Shown one piece after another: positions 9,512 through 21,979 of a stretch of 64,000 bases of DNA. The stretch covers positions 310,001-374,000 of the forward strand of contig NZ_CP033058.2 of NCBI RefSeq assembly GCF_003383595.3, in the 5' to 3' direction. A model generated the notes under the pieces. It was not told the origin of the DNA, did not search any database, and saw nothing but the letters and a program-made list of their open reading frames with translations. The stretch comes from Metamycoplasma phocicerebrale. GTDB taxonomy: Bacteria > Bacillota_I > Bacilli_A > Mycoplasmatales > Metamycoplasmataceae. Made by a program: the position numbers and the translations under genes. How positions within the stretch are numbered: the first letter of the stretch is position 1; each line of letters begins with the position of its first letter.

Positions 9512-11422
9512 TTATCAAATTTTTACCCTTTTTTCTGGGCTTAAATACATTTTATCGCCTTTTTTTATTTTAAATGTATTGTAAAAATCATCAGAATTTT
9601 GTACTTGAACATTTGCTCTTAGAATAACCGGAGCATGAACATCCACATCTAATAAAAGTTTTTGAAATTCTGGTCTATACTTAGCTCTTCAATTTGTAGC
9701 ATATGATATATAAAACTTTTTAGCATTAAAATCGTCTTCACTTTTTGCTGCTTCTAGTGCACAAGAAACCCCTCCGGCATCAGCAATATTCTCCGATACA
9801 GTTAGCTTACCATTACATTTGCCAACCTCTGTTTCTCTACCATCGAATAAATCTATCATTTTTTGTGCTCTTAAATCAAATTCTTTTTTATCTTCTTCTG
9901 TTCATCAATTAATCATATTTCCGACTTCATCAAAGTTAGATCCATTATTGTCAAATGCATGAGATATTTCGTGAGCAATTACTGCTCCAATACCCCCATA
10001 ATTTGAGGAAGAAGATTGCTTATCACTATAAAAAGGAGCTTGTAAAATACCGGCTGGAAAAACAATTATATTGCTTGTAGGATTGTAATATGCATTTATA
10101 ATGGCAGGTGTCATACTTCAAAGGTCTTTATTTTTTTTCTTGCCATATTCTTCAAATTTACTTTTGTTTTTAATAGCATTAAAGTTCAAAACATTCATTA
10201 TAAAATCATCATAACCGTTATATTTTGTTACTTTTAAATCGTTATAGAAATTATCTATAATATCAGGATACCCAACATAAACACCAATTTTAGATAATTT
10301 GAAAATTGCTTTTTCTTTTGTTTTTTGCGATAATCAATTATTTTCACTTAATCTTTTTTCATAAATAGATATCATTTTTTGAATCATGTGTTCAACATTT
10401 TTCTTGTTTGCTTTGCCAAAATAAGTTTCTCCGTAATATTTTCCGAACGCCATTTTATAATAACCGTCAGCGCTCAATTTCATTGCTAAGCGGGTTTTGC
10501 TCAAAGGTTTTAATTGTCCCTTTAATTTTCTACTAAATTCACCCGCTATTACAGCACTATCATAATCTAAAAATTCAGCTAAAGAAAGAAGGGTATCAAT
10601 ATATAAGAAAGCTTGATAATTTTCAAAATTTTCTTTAGTTATTAATTTTGAATAACTTTCAATCAAATCATCAGAAACAGCTATTACTCTATCTACATTT
10701 TTATGTAAAAGGTCTCCTATAATTTTTGACATTTTAAAATTTGTTACTTTTTCATCAAATTCTGATACCTGTTTTGGGTTATAAATTTTTGAAATAATCG
10801 CCCAATCTTCGGCAGATAAAATATATTTAGCTGCTTCGGTATCTCATTTTAAAGCCTTTTCTATTAAATTACTTATTCATTGTTCATTTTTATTTACTTT
10901 TTTTAATAATTTTGTTACCATTTCTTTTCATAAGTTATACAAAGAAATCTTTTTTTGTTCGTCTAAATAATATTTTTTTTCTGGCAAAATAACATTTGGA
11001 CAAGAAATATATAATTCTTGTTTTTCATAATTTTTAAAATCTGTTTCAACAAAAAAAGGCATTGGAGCTGATAAATTATGCAAAGTTAAATATGAATAAT
11101 TATCTTGAATGTCACTCCAACTTTTAAAACTAGTTATTCTATCTAAAATTGATAAAACAGGTTTGATACCATGTTTTTTACGATCATTTCAATTATTAGC
11201 CATTGTATAAAACTTTACCAATTCTATTAGAATTGGGTTATTTTGAATTTCATTGCTTTCTTTAGACCACTTGTTTAATAATTTAATTTTTAATTTATTT
11301 AGTTTTTCATCAAGTCGTTCAAAAGAACCGGTGCCAGATTTATCATCTGGAATTTTGTGTTTAGATAATCATTCGCCATTAACGGCTTCGAAAAAGTTAT
11401 CTTTAATTAATTTTTTATTCAT
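9512..11422 (-). CDS. pepO: M13-family zinc metallopeptidase, PepO/neprilysin type (636 aa)
   Basis: Zinc oligopeptidase that cleaves peptides, probably cytosolic because no signal peptide is visible. The N-terminal M13 block is [18 protein letters not shown]. The zinc site is [11 protein letters not shown] (HExxH), with the third ligand in SENIADAGG. Conserved [15 protein letters not shown] precedes the zinc motif, and the C-terminus ends in a Trp encoded by TGA. Several TGA codons break the frame unless read as Trp. AAGGAGA sits just before the ATG at 11422. It starts 11 bp after the stop of the EAL-like gene and is the last gene of the pcrA operon. Its likely role is supplying amino acids from imported or recycled peptides. 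Confidence 0.9.
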
Positions 11423-11433
11423 ATTATTTCTCC

Positions 11434-12993
11434 TTAAATTGATTGTTTTGTGTAATAAAGTTCTAAGTCGTCTGTTTGTAAAACCTTCCTATAATTTTTT
11501 ATATCTAAACCCTCAAAAAATATAAGAATATTGTATTGTCTTGCTTTTCTATATATCATACTTATATATAAAAGAACTTCTGGGTTATTTAATTTGTCCA
11601 CAAAACTTTTATCCACTCATATTATCTTTATTCAACTGTTAATTAGTGAAATTAAATCATTATTAATTTTGCTAATTTTAAGACCAACTCCAACATTTGC
11701 ATTGTTTTTTTGAATAATTTCTATTTTCTTTTTTGCTCTGAATATACTCTTTTCTGAGTTGGCTGATATTATTGGTTGAAAAGATTTAAAGTTTAGTAAA
11801 CAATTTTCAATTTTTTTATTTTCTATTAAGTTAAAAATGAAATCATTAATAAATAATAATTTTCCATTTAATTGAAATTCATCTGGATTATTAAACACAT
11901 TTAAATAAAGATTTTTATACAAATCTAAACTAGAAAGTTCAAAATCGGATTTAATGTTAAGAACATCAAATTTTAAATCTGTTCGCATTAAATTAATTTT
12001 AAACTTTTTGTCTTCAAAATTAAAAATATTAATCTTTTTCAAGTCAACAGAATAACTATTATTAATTTCGCTTAATACATATTCATATTTTTCTTTAAAA
12101 GTTAAAAAAGAAATGTCTTCATAAATTTTATCAGTTAGAAAACAATTATCTGTTAAAATAAAATTATTAGCTTTTATGTAATCAAAAAGCGTTTGGTAAG
12201 TATTAACTTCTCTTTTTATTAATAAGGTGTGTTTGAAACAAAAACTTTTAATAAATAAGTGTTTATATAATAATGATCACTTAGCAAAATTTTTTATATA
12301 TTGTGAAGCTCTTTTTTCCATTATTTTTGAAAAAGGTACTACAAAAAACAATTTATTTCAATCTAAAAACACTTTAATATTATACATCTTTTTTTTAACA
12401 CAGTTCAATTTAAAAAGCGATACAAAATTATTAACATTACCAATTTCTTTTATATTTAATATAAAGCAATATGCTAAATATTCGCTGCTTCTATCTAGCA
12501 AATAATCAGTGTTTATGTTTATTGATTCAAATACTCTATCTTCTCTAGCGTCGTTTTCAATTCAATTTAAAGTAAAATAAACTAAATTATTTTCAAATGA
12601 ATTTATTGTAATGTTCACTTTTGTATTTACAAACGATTTTTTATTGTGAGCAATAATAGTATTTATTCCCACAAGTTCTTTGTTTTTAATTGCACTAATA
12701 AACATAGCTTTAGATTTATTATCAAGAAGGCTTAAAAAGTCATCTAATTTTCTTCATTTATTATGAGCAAAATTTACTTTTTTAATAAAAGAAGGTTGAG
12801 TTCATACTTCTTTTATATGAATATTAATTCTTATACGTTCTTTTTCGGTGTCAACTAAAAAATTAGAAAAACCGTTTTTGTTAGATGTTTTTATTCTAGC
12901 TCTATATGCAAAATAACCTATTAAGCTTACTGCCGAAATTACTGATAATAAAAGAAAAATAACCCAAACAATTCTTATACTACTTTCCGTCAT
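11434..12993 (-). CDS. Membrane-anchored protein with a degenerate EAL-like C-terminal domain (519 aa)
   Basis: One frame with many TGA (Trp) codons. An N-terminal helix (residues about 8-30, VWVIFLLLSVISAVSLIGYF) with no lipobox suggests a cytoplasmic protein on a single anchor. Residues about 320-519 look like a remote EAL phosphodiesterase domain: NANVGVGLKIS sits where DDFG would be, SWIKIIWVDKSFVD (454-466) matches the KIDxSF strand, and ILIFFEGLD (around Glu494) matches the conserved EGVE strand. The metal-binding EAL motif and the DDFG aspartates are absent. The middle may be a decayed GGDEF/PAS unit, but that is weaker. Its ATG overlaps the end of pcrA by 14 bp and pepO follows 11 bp later. 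It is probably catalytically dead; any role is unknown. Confidence 0.6.
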
Positions 12994-15196
12994 TTTTAGT
13001 CTCCCATTTCTTTATAGAATGATGTGATCTTTCAAACTGTTTTGTAGTTTTTAAATTTGGAAATTTAATTGTTATTATCGTTCCAACCATATCAATAATT
13101 GTACCCTTACCAAAAGTTTGGTGCATAATTTCATCACCGACAATTAAATCGCTATTATTATTTTGGTTTTCTTCTGCATAAGAAAAGTCGTTAGCTAAAT
13201 TAATGCTTGAACTTTGTTCTTGAATGCTGGCCTCTTTCAAAAATCTGCTGCTTTTTGTATAGCCACTTTTATTTATAGCAAATGATAAAAATAATTTTGT
13301 TTTAGCTCTTGTTATTGCAACATAAACTAATCTTCTTTCTTCTTCTAACCCTTCAACATTTTCTTCTTTTGTATTTGAATTATTTAAAAAAGTAAAATCT
13401 TTATTAGGGGCTATTGAAATAGCTCTTCTAAGAGGAAATATTCCTTCAGCCAAACCACAAATAAAAACATAATCAAATTCTAATCCCTTAGCATTGTGGA
13501 CGGTCATTAATGAAACAAAACTTGTTGCGTCATCTTCTACATCTCTATCTGTTATTAATGTAATTTCTTGTAAATACTCATCTATTGTTCCATGGGTGTG
13601 TATTTTTTCTCAGTTTTCTATTGCGCTTATTAAACTTAAAAAGTTTTCTTTCTTAGCCTCATATTCTTCTTCGGAACTTTTGAATATTTCAAAATATCCT
13701 ATTGTGTTCATCATAAACTCTTTTAATGTACTACTTATAGGATTTGTTTTCAAAGCAACTCTAGCCCATCTTATAGCATTGATTAATTTGGCAAGTTTTT
13801 CTATAGTAATATTAGAAACTTTAAGTTCGCTTCTAATATCGTCAAAATTTCTTTCAATTGCATCATATAAATCTGTTTTTTTAGATCTGGCAAAATCAAT
13901 TAATCTGTCAATTGTTATATCCCCTATTTTTCTGGTTGGTTTGTTAATAATTCTTAATAGCATCAATTCACTACCATCATGTATTACTCTTAAATAAGCT
14001 AAAGCGTCTTTAATTTCTTCTCTTTGGTAGAACTTAATAGAACCGAATATTTTATATATAGTGTTTTCTTTAATTAATGCTTCTTCAATAGCTCTTGAAT
14101 AGCTATTAGTACGATATAAAATAGCAATATTTTTTAATTGAACTCTGGATCTCTTTAGTTCTGATATTTTTTGCGCTATTCACCTTGCTTCAGCTTCCTC
14201 ATTGTGCCCACAATAAAATTCAACATCTTCTCCGTCTTCATTATGAGTGTATAAATCTTTTTCTAGCCTAATTTTATTTTTAGAAATTAATTTGTTGGCA
14301 TGATTAAGAATTTTTTTGGTGGAACGATAATTTTCTTCTAGTTTAACTGTTACTGTGTTTGGAAAATCATTGTGAAAATTAATGATTATATTAATGTCTG
14401 CATTACGCCAACTATAAATAGTTTGATCTGGGTCTCCAACAATGGTTAGTTTATCAGTAGAGCAAAGCTTTTGTAAAATCTTGTATTGAATAATACTTGT
14501 GTCTTGAAACTCATCAACAAGTAAATAATCAAAACGGCGACCTCATTTTTTTGCAATGTTGCTATATTCCGGATCATAAAATAATTTATATACAAAAACT
14601 AAAAGATCATCAAAGTCTAAGGCTTTAGATCTTTGGAGTCTTTCTTGATAGTGTTTATAAATGTTGTCTTTGGTTTCTATTATTCTTCTTTCCAATGGAG
14701 AAAGAGAGTTATCTATTTTTTCATCAATAACATTTAAAAAATCAAATAAAGAATTTTTTTTATTTTGTATATAACTTAACATTGAACTATAACTATATTC
14801 AAGATGTGAAATCTGCAATTCAGTATACACAGATTTTAAAATAGCTTTTTGATCTATTTCATCAATAATTTGAAAATCGTTATTATATCCTAGTAAGTGA
14901 ATTTCATATCTTAAAATTCTTGCGCAAATAGCATGAAAAGTGCTAATTAAAGGCAATTTATCTGGATTGTCTAACATTGTGCTAACTCTTTGTTTCATTT
15001 CATTAGCAGCTTTGTTTGAAAAAGTTAAAGCTAAAATTTTTGAAGGGTTAACATTTAACTTTTCAATTAAGTATGCAATTTTATAGGTTAAAACTCTAGT
15101 TTTTCCCGAACCCGCTCCTGCTATTATTCTTAAAGGACCATCGTTATATTCGACAGCCTTTCTTTGTTGTTCATTTAAATTATCTAAATTAAGCAT
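12980..15196 (-). CDS. pcrA: UvrD/PcrA-type DNA helicase (738 aa)
   Basis: Superfamily 1A 3'-5' helicase for repair and removal of RecA or stalled forks. Motifs in order: Q-motif LNEQQRKAVEY, Walker A AGAGSGKT (residues about 26-33), motif Ia LTFSNKAANEMKQR, motif II VDEFQDT, motif III DPDQTIYSWRNA, motif IV ENYRSTKKIL, motif V TVHNAKGLEFDYVF and motif VI VAITRAKTKL. The C-terminus has a Tudor-like PcrA tail (GDEIMHQTFGKGTIIDMVG). Length is typical. AAGGGG precedes the ATG. It is the promoter-proximal gene of the pcrA / EAL-like / pepO operon and overlaps the next gene by 14 bp. Confidence 0.93.
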
Positions 15197-15286
15197 TTTA
15201 ACCCCTTATTTCTATATTTTTATATAAATATATAAATTACCTTATATAATTATACCTTATTAAATTTTTATAATTCTTTGGAAGTA

Positions 15287-15315
15287 TAAAAAAGACACAC
15301 AAAACAGGTCTTTTA
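15287..15315 (-). terminator. Terminator of the asnS operon
   Basis: On the minus strand AAAGAC...GTCTTTTTTAT forms a stem with a U-run. It overlaps the stop codon of the RDD gene. Confidence 0.65.
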
Positions 15316-15969
15316 TAAAATACTTATATTAGGTAATTCTCGTTTTTTTGGATATATTTTTTTATTAATATTTTCTTCTTCAATAATTTCTTCAAATTTA
15401 TTAATTCAAACTGTTCTTGTTTGTGAAAATTTATCATTTCAACTAACTCTAGTTGCCCCGGCACCAGTAATTATCATAAATAAGTCCAAACCTAAGGCTA
15501 TTGTTGCCAAAGTTACTGGTAATGCGAATACAACTTTTTCAACATTATTTAAATTTTTACCTCTTGTTGCTTTTAAAAAAGCATCAGTAGACATCAACAT
15601 AAATGCAATAAATACAAAAATTCATAAAAAAGAAAATAACCTTTGTCGATCAAAAATAGCTTTCGAAAGTTTTATATTTTTATTTGTCAAAATTACCTTT
15701 ATTTTACAAATGAGCATACCAATAGTCTTGCCTTTGGTAAGTATTGGAAAAACTATATAAGTTAAAACTAAAAACAAAATTAAACTTAGTAATCAAAAAC
15801 GATAAATTAACTCTTTATAAAGAAGTTGATTAGTATAAAAATCTGCTTTTTTATAATTAAAAACTATAAAAGAAGTTGCTAGTGCAAAAACAACAAACAA
15901 AATTAAATCAATTATAGTTGCTAAAAGTCTAATTCAAAAATTAGCTTTTTTATTAATAGTTACTATCAT
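15313..15969 (-). CDS. RDD family integral membrane protein (218 aa)
   Basis: The N-terminus KANFWIRLLATIIDLILF is the typical RDD start (Arg in the first helix region, Asp in IIDLILF). About four hydrophobic helices follow: LILFVVFALATSFIVF, FWLLSLILFLVLTYIVF, FLWIFVFIAFMLM and VVFALPVTLATIALGLDLFMII. The block PILTKGKTIGMLICKIKV is the conserved TxGK/iGkri motif between helices, and GATRVSWNDKFSQT is the conserved C-terminal W-D-K. The start overlaps the end of the glycosyltransferase gene by 7 bp (ATGATAG, where TGA is Trp in the upstream frame). RDD proteins have no agreed single function; transport or ion exchange has been suggested for some. Confidence 0.82.
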
Positions 15970-16964
15970 AAAAACTTTTTAAATATTAACTCTCACTTTG
16001 ATTTAAAACCATTAGTTAATTTTTTTAAATCTTCAATTTTGTATTTAATAAAATATTTATTGTTTTTAATTTGTTTTTCTCATTCTGACTTAAAAGTTTC
16101 AATTTCTTTCAATAAAGAATTTTTGATATTTAGTAATGATTTAGATTCTAATGAATCTTTTTTAGTTTTAAAAATACCAATAAAACCACAAACGTAATAA
16201 CAATAATTCATAAATTTAGCGAATTCCAAGGCTTGTTTTGTTTCCCCATCAATATCATTAAAACTACTAAAAATTGAATTTCAGCAACGCGTTAAAGACT
16301 TAGGATTAAAAGCCAAAAAACTATAATTTCAATTTTCTATTCAGGTATCGTTAAAATATGCAAATGTTTCAGAATTTAAAAGTGCTCTATAAACAAAATT
16401 AGGTGAATATTCTAAATTAGAGTCCTTAATTCTAGGCGAATCAAAAATTTTATAAGCAACTTTAGTTTTAATAAAATAATTAAAAACAAAAGGTGTAACA
16501 AGAAGAAAGGGTTCCTTATTTTCTTTTAAATTTACAACTCCTAAAGAAGGTAATAATTCGGACCTTGTGCTAAAGTTAGATATTCCTCTTACAGAACCTG
16601 GCATTTCTACAAAATCTGGTTTTATATTTAACTTGTCTAAAAAGGTATCTATTCTTTTAACAAATTCACTTTTAATATTGCAATATGAATAATAAATAAA
16701 TACATATGGAGTGTCAACTAAATCAAGCGCTTGTTTTATAACTAAATCAATGTGTTGGTGCGAAGTATTAAAAATAACCTTTAAACGTTCTTTTAATTTC
16801 ATTTGTAATTCATCAATTTCAAAGAAATATTCATCTTTAGGTCTGTCAACCGTTAATATAACATTAAAGTTTTGGCTTTTTTGTTTGTATATGTTGCTAA
16901 GAATATTAGATAAAGGTATTACTGGATTATATATTGGGATAATTATAGTTAAATTTGTTTTCAT
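15963..16964 (-). CDS. Family 2-type glycosyltransferase (333 aa)
   Basis: The N-terminus MKTNLTIIIPIYNPVIPLSNILSNIYKQK is a GT-A fold start (IIPIYN), and VILTVDRPKDE gives the next strand. VDTPYVFIYYSYC lies where the DxD region is expected, but no clear DxD is present, so metal binding is uncertain. There is no membrane helix at the C-terminus. The stop is TAG, after a terminal TGA-Trp. It starts 6 bp after the asnS stop and overlaps the RDD gene. Possible jobs are glycolipid or capsule synthesis; the substrate is not visible. The missing DxD may mean a divergent or inactive enzyme. Confidence 0.7.
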
Positions 16965-16970
16965 AAAGTC

Positions 16971-18314
16971 CTACATTTTAATTTGGCCAGCAACACGAGG
17001 AAATGGAATTGCATCTCTAATATTTGAAATGCCTGTAACATACATAACCAATCTTTCAAAACCTATTCCAAAACCACTTGAAGGTGCATATCCAAAACGT
17101 CTTAAATCTAAATATCATTGAAGTGGTTCAGTAGGTATTTTTAAATCCTTCATTCTTTTCACTAATTTGTCATAACTTGCTTCCCTTTGGCTTCCGCCTA
17201 TTAGTTCCCCAATTCCTGGCACCAATAAATCAAAGGCTCTAACTGTTTTGTTATCTTCATTTTGATACATATAAAAAGCTTTAATATCTTTTGGATAATT
17301 AATTACAGCAACAGGTCCTTTTACTATTTTTTCGGCTAAAAATTTTTCATGTTCTGAAGCCAAATCCATACCAAAGAAAATATTTTTTTCTTCAAAATTA
17401 TCTTTATATTTTTTTAATTGTTCTATTACATCTTTGTAATCTAATACTGTCAATTTATTGTGTAAAAACTTTTCTAAAGTATCTAAAAGATTGGGGTTTT
17501 GTGAATTCAAATATTTCATTTCATCAGGGTAATTATTAATTGTGTTTTTAATTACAGTTTTTAATAAATCATCTGCTAAAGTTATTACATCTTTTAAATC
17601 ATAAAAAGCTATTTCAGGTTCTATCATTCAAAACTCCGCCAAATGTCTAGAAGTATGAGAATTTTCCGCTCTAAAAGTTGGTCCGAATGTATAAACTTTT
17701 TTAAAACCTGCTGCATAAGATTCAGCATGTAATTGTCCAGTTACCCCTAAAAATGCTTTTTGTTTGAAAAAGAAGTCTTTAGATTCATCGTCAACTAATA
17801 AAGTTTCTCCTGCCCCTTCTCCATCATTAGAAGTAATAATTGGCGAAGCCATATTTAAAAATCCATTTTCTTGAAAATATTTATGAATTTCAAAAGTTAA
17901 AGAGTTTCTTATTATCATAACAGATCTAAATAAATTAGTTCTATGTCTTAAATGAGGAATTTCTCTTAAAAAATCTAAAGTAGTTTCTTTTTTTTGAATT
18001 GGAAAATCTAAATCAACATTATTCAAAACTTCTAAAGAACAAGCCAACAATTCAAAAGGTTGTTTGGCTTCTGGAGTTAAATGTAGGTTTCCTTTTATAA
18101 TAATAGATGAACCTAAAGAAATATTTTCTATATTTCAATTTTGAATGTTTTCACCCTTAATAACTACTTGTAAATTTGAAACTGTACTACCATCATTAAT
18201 AGTTAAAAATCTTACTTTATCATTACCTCTATTAGATATAACTCAACCTTCTATTTGGTAATCTAGATTTTCTTTTATTTCTTCTTTGTTTGTTATCAGT
18301 TGTTTAAGTGTCAT
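16971..18314 (-). CDS. asnS: Asparaginyl-tRNA synthetase (447 aa)
   Basis: Class IIb aminoacyl-tRNA synthetase that charges tRNA-Asn. The N-terminal OB fold shows [23 protein letters not shown]. Motif 2 is [26 protein letters not shown] and motif 3 is [20 protein letters not shown] and the C-terminal [14 protein letters not shown] identify AsnRS rather than AspRS. AAGGAG lies before the ATG. TGA occurs as Trp in the invariant HLAEFWMIEPE, good evidence for the code. It is the first gene of the operon with the glycosyltransferase and RDD genes. Confidence 0.96.
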
Positions 18315-18460
18315 AAAGCGCTCCTTGTTAATAAAAATTTAATGTTTTCGCTTAATTTAAATATATCTAATAATTATACTTTAAATAACTATAGAAATAA
18401 TTAATAAGTTGTAATTTTAAGGCTTAAAAATAAAGCTATAAGTAAAAAAAATAATAAACA

Positions 18461-18486
18461 AAAAAAGTGCTATTTAAGCACTTTAA
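18461..18486 (-). terminator. Terminator of the era-pot operon
   Basis: On the minus strand AAAGTGCT, loop, AGCACTTT then seven Ts. It starts 6 bp beyond the stop of the last pot gene. Confidence 0.88.
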
Positions 18487-18491
18487 TAATT

Positions 18492-20246
18492 CTAAGAACG
18501 TGTTCTTTCATAATAATAAGCTGCTATTTTTGTTCTTAAATTATTATCAATTATAGGGTATGTAAATAGTTGGTATGTTGAACTTGCAGCAGGTTGTGAA
18601 TAGATAGATTTTGCTATTTCGTCATTTCCAAAATATCATTTTTCAATAAATTTATAAGTTAATTTATCTGCAGGAGTGTATGATATGTAATCAAAGTTTG
18701 CCAATTCAGCAAAATGGTAATTTGTAAATGTATCATTAAAAGCATCTTCAAATAATGCATATCCTTCATCAGAGTTATTTCTTACAATTTCTAACCAAGT
18801 TCAATAATCTCCAATGGTATCATTTGATAAAAATTTATTTATTTGATTTTTTCAATTAAAAAAATCATTTCAATTTACTAATTTGAATTTATCGTTTTTA
18901 TTTAATGCTTCTATTACACCTTGCCTTTCATTATCAAAAATAGATTTTAAAACTTTTTTGGTGTTGCTAATTACTTCGGCATTTAAGTTTTCTTTTAAAA
19001 CTTCAAAAAAATCTTTTTCTAAGTCATGCAACCCATCTTGAATGCTTTTGTTATTTAGGAAGTGCGAATTGTTAAAATATACATGTTCTTTTAAAGAAGT
19101 TAAGAAATTATCAGTATCTTCATCGCTCAATTTGTGCGAAATTATTCAGCAATCTACTAAAACATAATTAAATTTAGGTCTAATAAAACGAATAGTTCCT
19201 TCTTCGACACTTGAGTAATTATCTTCAGAATAATAAGCATCAAGAGCATCACCATTATATATAACTCCAGAATCAGATCTTGAACTTTTAGGTTCAATAA
19301 CATGATTCAATAATTCTAAACCGTCTCCACTTAAAAAGTTGTGCGAAGTATCTTTTATAGAGGCACCTGAAACCTTTTCAACAAAATGTATAAATGAGTC
19401 TATTGCAATTTTGTAATTGTCTTCTGTAAACTCAAATAATTTGCCATTATCAGTAGTAAACACTTTTTTTCATTCATCGGGCTTTTCATACATATAATTA
19501 ATAGCCCCAATCATTAAATTATCAACATAAGCATTTGTTCAAGCAACTCTTTCATATTTATTTTCTTTTAATACTGAAAAAATTTGCATTCAATCAAGTT
19601 CTAAACTTTTGTTTTCTAAATCTTGAATTTCGGGAGAATCTACTTTTAAATGTGGTCTAGAAGTCTTGTTTATATTGTATGCTATACCCTTATCTTGTGC
19701 AAAGTAAGGAATTATATAATCATAAAAGTGGTCTCATTCAGTTTGGTTATTTTTGTCTATAGATCTTCATCTTTTTAAATTTTTATTAATTTCAAAACCA
19801 CGCTTTTTTCTTTCCTCTTCACTCATTTTTTCTAACTTATTGTAAATTAAAAAGTCAAAACTTTCTAAGTGATCTTGAACATTTTGTGTGTATAATTTTT
19901 TTCTTTTAGTTCAATCTTTGTTTTCTTCCCCTAACACTTTACTAAAATCAATTTTTCTAATTTTTTTATCCAAAATAAGTTGTGCAGCCTGGAAATCACT
20001 TCCTACTCCAGCTATAGCTTTATCTTGAGTTAATGCTTGGGTAAATTCACTTATTTCTTTGAACTCTTTGTAATTGTAATTTTTTTCTAATTTATTTATA
20101 ATAGAAGGAGCCAAATAAGATTCATAATTATAAATACTAGGTCTATAATGATTAGTAAATTTAAATATTATTGCAAGACCAAACATGATTGCTATAAAGC
20201 TTAAACCAATTCATATTAAAACAAGTTTTAAAACTCTTTTATTCAA
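18492..20246 (-). CDS. potD: PotD-type polyamine-binding protein, copy 1 (584 aa)
   Basis: Extracytoplasmic substrate-binding component of a spermidine/putrescine ABC importer, held by an N-terminal helix (LVLIWIGLSFIAIMFGLAIIF) with no lipobox Cys. VYNYESYL-like opening (IYNYESYLAPSI), AGVGSDFQAAQLIL and SDSGVIYNGDALDAYY are shared with the second copy. The start is TTG 20246, chosen because AAGGAGG lies 9 bp upstream and an ATG would remove the anchor. It is longer than classical PotD (about 350 aa); the extra length includes an insert around residues 95-190. It begins 1 bp after the potC stop and is the last gene of the operon. Confidence 0.85.
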
Positions 20247-20247
20247 T

Positions 20248-21111
20248 TTATAAAGCCTCCTTATAGAAATCTCTTTGAGATTGTTTTTTTGATAATTGAA
20301 TTGCTTTTTTAGCTCTTGAATTTTGGGAAGTTTTAAGTACTATATAAATAGTATTTCCAAGTATAACAAATAATAAAGATATTGCTCCTATAGCTAGTGA
20401 TCAGGCTTGAAATTGACCTGCATATAATTGAGTTCCTAAAGTTTCGGTATTAGAAACAATTCTAGTTATTATAAAATCATCAAAAGATAAAGTCATTGTC
20501 ATAACAAAAGTAAACCCAATAGATCCCAACATATAAACAAAATATGTTTTAAATCAAGTTTGGAATTTTGAATAACCCAAATCTTGACTTGCTTCAAATA
20601 TATTTTTAGAAAATTTATCGCTTTTTGGAAGCATTATTAAAATTCCATAAGGCAAGCACATTACTGTGTGTCCAATAATAGATCTAAAAAAGCCTTCACT
20701 AGTTGCCTTTAAAGTTCCAAAAAATATAAAATTCAATACTATAGCTAAAGTTAAACCGGTTATAACATCGGGGTTAATCATTGGTACATTAGAAGTGGCT
20801 TGTACATATGATCTAGCGGATTTATTTTTATGTCTTCATAAAGAAAAAACCGTCAATAAAGATATTGATATAACTAGAATAGATGTAATCATTCCTAATA
20901 AAAAAGAATTGACAAATGCTAAACCATGGGATTTAGAAAATAATTCGGTATAAGCTTCATAAGAAAATTTATTTCAAGTGGTTACCGAAAAAATACCCTT
21001 ATCAGAAGGAGCATTAAAACTATAAACAACTCCAAAAAGAATTGGAATATATAAAAAGGCAAGAATTAAAAATACATATGAATATTTTAAGAAGTTTTTA
21101 ATTTTACTCAT
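20248..21111 (-). CDS. potC: Spermidine/putrescine ABC permease PotC (287 aa)
   Basis: Inner membrane permease half of the polyamine importer, six hydrophobic helices expected. The coupling (EAA) loop is EASQDLGYSKFQTWFK. NPDVITGLTLAI and HTVMCLPYGILIML are typical PotC blocks. The C-terminus is a basic cytoplasmic tail. ATG 21111 overlaps the potB stop by 8 bp. Its stop is 1 bp from the TTG of potD. It pairs with PotB, and PotA drives both. Confidence 0.9.
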
Positions 21112-21979
21112 AAGAACCCCCTTGTCTTTTTTTAGCAATTAAATATGGAATACCATATAAAACAGCATAAATTGATAATAATACCACTAAAGTAATAATA
21201 ACTAAAGTTGATGAGTTTGCCAAGTCATAAGGATTTGCAGTGTTTGCAAATTGGTTTATTAAATTACCAATTAATTGTTTTTGTGAACCATTTGGTAATA
21301 ATTTGTCAGAAATAATAATAGAAGTGGCTGACATCATTAGGACAATACCAAAACCACTCAAAATAGCTTTAGAACAATAAGGAATAATAACTGTAAATAT
21401 AGTTTTAAACTTAGAATATCCTAAATCTTCTGAAGCTTCTAAAATGTTATTGGGCATATCTTTTAAAACTTGGTATAAAGGTAATACCATAAAAGGCAAA
21501 TATAAATAAACCATACCAAAAACCATAAAGAAATTATTATTCAACATATCTTCATCAAATATTGCAGAAAACAACCCTCTAATTGCTAAAGCTTTAGATA
21601 TAGTAAATATAGCGAGCGGGCTTAAAATTAAAGTTAATCCTAAAATTTTAATTGTTTTAGATTTAGACCTAGATACTATATAAGCATAAGGCAAACCGAT
21701 AATTAATGAAAATAAAGCTGCAAATATTCCTGTTGCTAAAGATCTAAGAATAATGATTCATGTCGAAGGCTTAAAAGCTACTTCTCAGTTTTCAGCAGTT
21801 GTTTGGTTTTGCAAAGGTTTTAAAGCGTAAATGCAAACAAAAACCATGGGCAATATAATAAACAATATTGAAAAAAGAATATAAGGAATTAATAAAGAAA
21901 TTTGTAATTTAGACATAGGAGCAAAAAATTTTGGTTTTTTAATTCTATGTTTATTTTTTAAAATTTCTCTAATTTTCAT
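21104..21979 (-). CDS. potB: Spermidine/putrescine ABC permease PotB (291 aa)
   Basis: Second permease of the polyamine importer. Helices include LQISLLIPYILFSILFIILPMVFVCIYAL near the N-terminus and STLVIITLVVLLSIYAVLYGIPYLI at the end. The EAA coupling loop is ILEASEDLGYSKFKTIFTVIIP, preceded by MVYLYLPFMVLPLYQVL. The ATG overlaps the potA stop by 11 bp. Order and overlaps potA-potB-potC are as in other bacteria. Confidence 0.9.

Noticed and set aside
13494-13997. Long plus-strand ORF across pcrA
   Set aside because: It lies entirely antisense to the helicase motifs, which explain the sequence.
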